Positions 7,776 to 10,633 of a stretch of 10,633 bases of DNA are shown here, piece after piece. This DNA comes from JBFGCT01 sp041581055 (GTDB taxonomy: Bacteria; Actinomycetota; Acidimicrobiia; Acidimicrobiales; Ilumatobacteraceae). Position numbers and translations under genes: made by a program. Each line of letters starts with the position of its first letter. Positions within the stretch are counted from its first letter, which is position 1. The notes under the pieces were generated by a model that was not told the origin of the DNA, ran no database searches, and worked only from the letters and a program-made list of their open reading frames with translations. Location: the NCBI GenBank assembly GCA_041581055.1, contig JBFGCT010000143.1:1-10633 (forward strand), in the 5' to 3' direction.

Positions 7776-8617
7776 CCGCGGAGGAGGGCGTCGCCGCCGG
7801 CCCGCGGACCGCGTCGGACGAGGCGGTCGTCGTCGACGGCGCGGCGATGGTGTTCAACGCCGGCCGGCCGAACCAGGTCGACGCGCTCACCGAGATCGAC
7901 CTCACCGTCCACCAGGGCGACTTCGTGTCGCTGATCGGCCCGTCGGGCTGCGGCAAGTCGACGCTGCTGCGCCTGATCGCCAACCTGCTCGTCCCGACCG
8001 GCGGCGCGGTCACCGTCAACGGCAAGCCGGCCGCCCAGGCGCGGCTCGACCAGGACTACGGGATGGCGTTCCAGCAGTCCGGCCTGTTCGAATGGCGAAC
8101 CGTGTCGAAGAACATCGAGCTGCCGCTCGAGCTCAAGGGGTGGGACAAGCGGCGGCGGGCCGAACGGGCCCGGGAGATGCTCGAGCTCGTCAAGCTCCCC
8201 GACCGCGGCGACGCGATGCCGTGGCAGCTCTCGGGGGGCCAGCAGCAACGCGTCGCCATCGCGCGGGCGCTCGCCGCGCACCCGCCGCTCCTGCTGATGG
8301 ACGAGCCGTTCGGCGCGCTCGACGAGATGACCCGCGAGCACATGCAGAGCGAGCTGCTCCAGATCTGCGCGGCGACCGGGACCACCGTCGTGTTCGTGAC
8401 CCACTCGATTCCCGAGGCGGTCTACCTGTCCGGCCGCGTCGTCGTGATGTCGGCCGGCCCGGGGCGCATCACCGCGGTCGTCGACGTCGACCTCGGCGCC
8501 GACCGCGACGAGGACACGCGCGAGGACGACTCGTTCTACAAGAAGATCACCGAGGTCCGCGAGGCGCTGCGCGGGGCCGAGCTCGACGGCGCACAGCGCG
8601 GGATCGAGGACCGGTGA
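7772..8617 (+). CDS. ABC transporter ATP-binding protein (SsuB/TauB/ThiZ type)
   Basis: A 281-residue ATPase that powers the importer from the cytoplasmic face. Motifs in order: Walker A GPSGCGKST (56-64), Q-loop glutamine Q101 in GMAFQQSGLFEW, signature LSGGQQQR (153-160), Walker B LLLMDEP (173-179) followed by the D-loop at D184, and switch histidine H211 in VFVTHSIPEA. The VFVTHSIPEAVYLSGRVVVMSAGPGRI tail is typical of nitrate/sulfonate/taurine-type ATPases. All catalytic residues are present, so this component looks functional. The start is GTG 7772, overlapping the upstream permease stop as GTGA. Its own TGA overlaps the next permease start in the same way. This implies translational coupling and 1:1:1 stoichiometry. 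Confidence 0.93.
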   Translation: MTAEEGVAAGPRTASDEAVVVDGAAMVFNAGRPNQVDALTEIDLTVHQGDFVSLIGPSGCGKSTLLRLIANLLVPTGGAVTVNGKPAAQARLDQDYGMAFQQSGLFEWRTVSKNIELPLELKGWDKRRRAERAREMLELVKLPDRGDAMPWQLSGGQQQRVAIARALAAHPPLLLMDEPFGALDEMTREHMQSELLQICAATGTTVVFVTHSIPEAVYLSGRVVVMSAGPGRITAVVDVDLGADRDEDTREDDSFYKKITEVREALRGAELDGAQRGIEDR

Positions 8618-9414
8618 TCATCCGCTCGCTCGCGCGCGCGGTCGCCCCGGCGGCCGTCGTCGGGATCGGGTTCCTTGCGCTGTGGGAGTTCGTGGTCAAG
8701 GCGTTCGACATCAAGCCGTTCCTGCTGCCCGCGCCGTCGGCGATCTGGTCGGCGTTGCTCGATCGCGCCGGACTGGTGTGGGACGCGACGTTCCAGACCG
8801 GCACCAACGCGCTCTACGGGCTGCTCGGCGGCGTGGTGCTCGGCGTCGTGCTGGCGTTCGTGTTGATGCGCTTCCGGTTCCTCGACGAGATGATCACCCC
8901 GCTCGCCGTCGCCCTGAACGCGATCCCGATCATCGTCCTCGTCCCCGTGTTGAACAACATGTTCTCGGCGACCACCGAGGCGCCGCGCCGGATCATGGTG
9001 ATGCTGATCGTGTTCTTCATCGTGCTGGTCAACGTCGCCAAGGGGTTGCGCCAGGTGAGCGCCACGCACATCGAGCTGATGCGCTCGTACGCCGCGTCGC
9101 CGTGGCAGATCCTGGTCAAGACCCGCATCCCCAACGCCGTGCCGTATCTCTTCACCGCTCTCAAGATCGCCGCCCCGGTCGCCGTGATCACGGCGTTCGT
9201 CGCCGAGTACTTCGGCGGGCTGCAGAACGGGCTCGGCTACGGCATCACGTCGAACGCCACCGTGTCGCGCACGGACGCGATGTGGGCCTATGTCGTGGGA
9301 GCATGTGCGCTGGGCCTCACGTTCTTCCTGATCTCGGTCGGGTTGGAGAGAGTGACCACACAGCAACAGCAACAACACACAGGGGGCACAGCCCCCGGGG
9401 GAGCAGACAGATGA
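8614..9414 (+). CDS. ABC transporter permease (SsuC/TauC/ThiX type), second of two
   Basis: A 266-residue permease, distinct in sequence from the first, so the channel is probably a heterodimer. Membrane segments: about 13-30 (VVGIGFLALWEFVV), 67-87 (glycine-rich ALYGLLGGVVLGVVLAFVLM), 96-116, a very hydrophobic IMVMLIVFFIVLVNVA near 130-145, about 188-204, and AYVVGACALGLTFFLISV near the end. FLLPAPSAIW (36-45) is the family's typical first-loop signature. The EAA-type loop starts at E154: ELMRSYAASPWQILVKTRIP. The start is GTG 8614, a GTGA overlap with the ATPase. The C-terminal tail is low-complexity (a run of five Gln, then a Gly/Thr/Ala-rich stretch) and overlaps a GC hairpin at DNA level. 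The stop overlaps the binding-protein ATG as ATGA. Confidence 0.9.
   Translation: MIIRSLARAVAPAAVVGIGFLALWEFVVKAFDIKPFLLPAPSAIWSALLDRAGLVWDATFQTGTNALYGLLGGVVLGVVLAFVLMRFRFLDEMITPLAVALNAIPIIVLVPVLNNMFSATTEAPRRIMVMLIVFFIVLVNVAKGLRQVSATHIELMRSYAASPWQILVKTRIPNAVPYLFTALKIAAPVAVITAFVAEYFGGLQNGLGYGITSNATVSRTDAMWAYVVGACALGLTFFLISVGLERVTTQQQQQHTGGTAPGGADR
9382..9403 (+). promoter_or_regulatory. GC hairpin abutting the Shine-Dalgarno of the binding-protein gene
   Basis: GGGGGC (9382-9387) and GCCCCC (9391-9396) form a 6-bp all-GC stem with the loop ACA, immediately followed by GGGGGAG (9397-9403), the ribosome site for ATG 9411. Such a stem inside the end of the permease gene could slow 3' decay, mark a processing point, or hold the ribosome site exposed so the binding protein is made in excess. 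The pairing is seen; the role is inferred. Confidence 0.4.
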
Positions 9415-10601
9415 GCAACCAACGTTTGAAGATGTTGACCGCCGGAGCGGTCGCGCTGACGCTCGTGGCCGCGGCGTGCGGCAGCGACGACGACACGCCG
9501 GCCGCCACCGACGCGCCGCCCGTCGCGACCGACGCGATGAGCGACGACGAGATGACCGAGTGCGAGTCGATCGACGAGGTCAGCCTGCAGCTCCAGTGGT
9601 TCACGCAGGCCCAGTTCGCCGGGTACTACGCGGCGCATTAGAAGGGCTTCTACGAGCACCAGTGCCTCGAGGTCTCGATCGTCGAGGGCGGCGTGGAGAT
9701 CGTGCCGCAGACCCAGCTGGCCAACGGTGACGTCGACTTCGCCCTCGCCTGGGTGCCCAAGGCGCTCGCCAGCCGCGAGGCCGGGGCCGACATCGTCAAC
9801 ATCGGCCAGATCTTCCAGCGCTCGGGCACGCTCCAGGTGAGCTTCGCCGACAAGGGCATCACGTCGCCGGCCGACTTCGAGGGCAAGACCGTCGGCAACT
9901 GGGGCTTCGGCAACGAGTACGAGGTGTTCGCCGCCATCGGCCAGGCCGGCCTCGACCCGTCGACCGACGTCACGCTGGTCGGCCAGCAGTTCGACATGAA
10001 CGCGCTGCTCGACGGCGACATCGACGCCGCCGAGGCGATGACGTACAACGAGTACGCCCAAGTGCTCGAGGCGACGAACCCCGCCACCGGCGAGCTGTAC
10101 CAGCCCGAGGACTTCAACGTCATCAACTACGAGGAGGTCGGCGTCGGCATGCTCCAGGACGCGATCTGGGCGTCCGGCGAGCGCCTCGCCGGCGACCCCG
10201 CGTACAAGGACATCGCGACCCGCTTCGTCGCCGCCTCGGTCGAGGGTTGGGCCTACTGCCGCGACAACGTCGAAGACTGCCGCGACATCGTCGTCGCCCA
10301 GGGTTCCACGCTCGGCGCCAGCCACCAGCTCTGGCAGATGAACGAGATCAACAAGCTGATCTGGCCGTCGCCCAACGGCATCGGCTTCATCGACCAGGAA
10401 GCGTGGGACCAGACCGTCGAGATCAGCTTGAACACGCCGAACCTCGACGGCGCCACCGTGCTGACGCAGACGCCCGACGCCGATGCGTTCGACAACAGCA
10501 TCGTCCAGGCGGCGTGGGCCCTGCTCGACGGCATGGACATCGACCTGAAGGGCGAGGGCTACACCCCGATCGAGGTGACCCTCAACCCCGGCGGGGAGTG
10601 A
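9411..10601 (+). pseudogene. NMT1/THI5-like ABC substrate-binding lipoprotein, interrupted by in-frame TAG at codon 77
   Basis: If read through, this is a 396-codon periplasmic-binding-protein gene. The signal MSNQRLKMLTAGAVALTLVA leads to a lipobox ending at C23 (AAACGSDDD), then an acidic/Thr/Ala linker. The NMT1/THI5 domain opens with VSLQLQWFTQAQFAGYYAA (57-75), the family's canonical first strand. Codon 76 is CAT and codon 77 is TAG (9639-9641). The frame then resumes with KGFYEHQCLEVSIVEGG, exactly what normally follows GYYAA-x-x. Further on come TQLANGDVDFALAW, SPADFEGKTVGNWGFGNEYE and a normal end NPGGE with TGA at 10599. No frameshift or other stop is seen, and codon bias is unchanged. 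CAG or GAG to TAG is one substitution. Translation from ATG 9693 would lack the signal and first lobe start. The ligand is probably a pyrimidine-like or ureide compound, judging from THI5/ThiY relatives and the operon. Either recently inactivated or a sequence error. Confidence 0.85.
9639..9641 (+). other. Premature in-frame TAG stop in the substrate-binding protein
   Basis: The context reads GCG GCG CAT TAG AAG GGC TTC TAC. The flanking residues GYYAAH and KGFYE are the two halves of one conserved family segment, where Glu, Asp or Gln usually sits at the stop position. It is the only stop within the 9411-10601 frame before the true TGA. Confidence 0.9.
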
Positions 10602-10633
10602 GCGAGATCGGCGGGCCGACCGGCGTGTGAGCC

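Noticed and set aside
8092..8613. Upstream extension of the second permease frame into the ATPase gene
   Set aside because: The extension is Arg/Ala-rich shadow sequence. The true permease start is GTG 8614, overlapping the ATPase stop, and it gives a normal first membrane segment.
9355..9382. CAGCAACAGCAACAACACACA-type repeat as a microsatellite or mobile element end
   Set aside because: It is a short imperfect CAA/CAG run encoding the glutamine tail of the permease; there are no direct or inverted repeats flanking it.
9693..10601. Start at ATG 9693 as an independent 302-residue gene
   Set aside because: It lacks a signal peptide and the first strand of the binding-protein fold, and it is plainly the remainder of the gene beginning at 9411 with an intervening stop.
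10598..10630. GTG overlapping the receptor stop, opening a 10-codon frame
   Set aside because: The frame ends almost at once at TGA 10628. The next gene, if any, probably starts at or beyond the right edge.

Overview
The window is uniformly high-GC DNA with dense, mostly contiguous genes, many GTG starts, GTGA/ATGA start-stop overlaps and strongly GC-biased third codon positions. Together with an F420-type luciferase-like oxidoreductase and an 'AAACG...'-type lipoprotein, this suggests an actinomycetote, possibly of the Acidimicrobiia/Ilumatobacter kind. The lineage is inference only; there is no rRNA or other phylogenetic marker here.

Layout. Positions 1-161 hold the 3' end of an unidentified + strand gene. 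It converges on a minus-strand block, and a perfect 16-bp inverted repeat (176-226) lies between them as a probable bidirectional terminator. Read in its own direction, the minus block (1947 down to 243) encodes a DUF2007-type small protein, a lipoprotein staphylococcal-nuclease homologue and a ChbG/HpnK (YdjC) family deacetylase. A 118-bp divergent intergenic region (1948-2065) separates this block from one long + strand operon that fills the rest of the window.

The operon (2066-10601) reads: beta-ureidopropionase-like nitrilase-superfamily amidohydrolase, dihydropyrimidinase, CoA-acylating methylmalonate/malonate-semialdehyde dehydrogenase, LLM-class (probably F420-dependent) oxidoreductase, then ABC permease, ABC ATPase, a second ABC permease, and an NMT1/THI5-like lipoprotein substrate-binding protein. 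The last four are joined by three 4-bp start/stop overlaps. The set fits uptake of a pyrimidine or related cyclic ureide, ring opening, decarbamoylation to a beta-amino acid and, after a transamination not encoded here, oxidation of the semialdehyde to acetyl-CoA or propionyl-CoA. Neither a dihydropyrimidine dehydrogenase nor a beta-alanine aminotransferase is in the window. The LLM oxidoreductase is the only redox enzyme available for the first step, so its role is the main biochemical question.

The most striking anomaly is an in-frame TAG at 9639-9641 (codon 77) in the substrate-binding protein gene. The reading frame is otherwise intact on both sides, and the sequence across the stop matches the family. 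This is a recent nonsense mutation, an assembly or sequencing error, or (least likely) recoding. I see no phage, IS, CRISPR array, tRNA or rRNA in the window.
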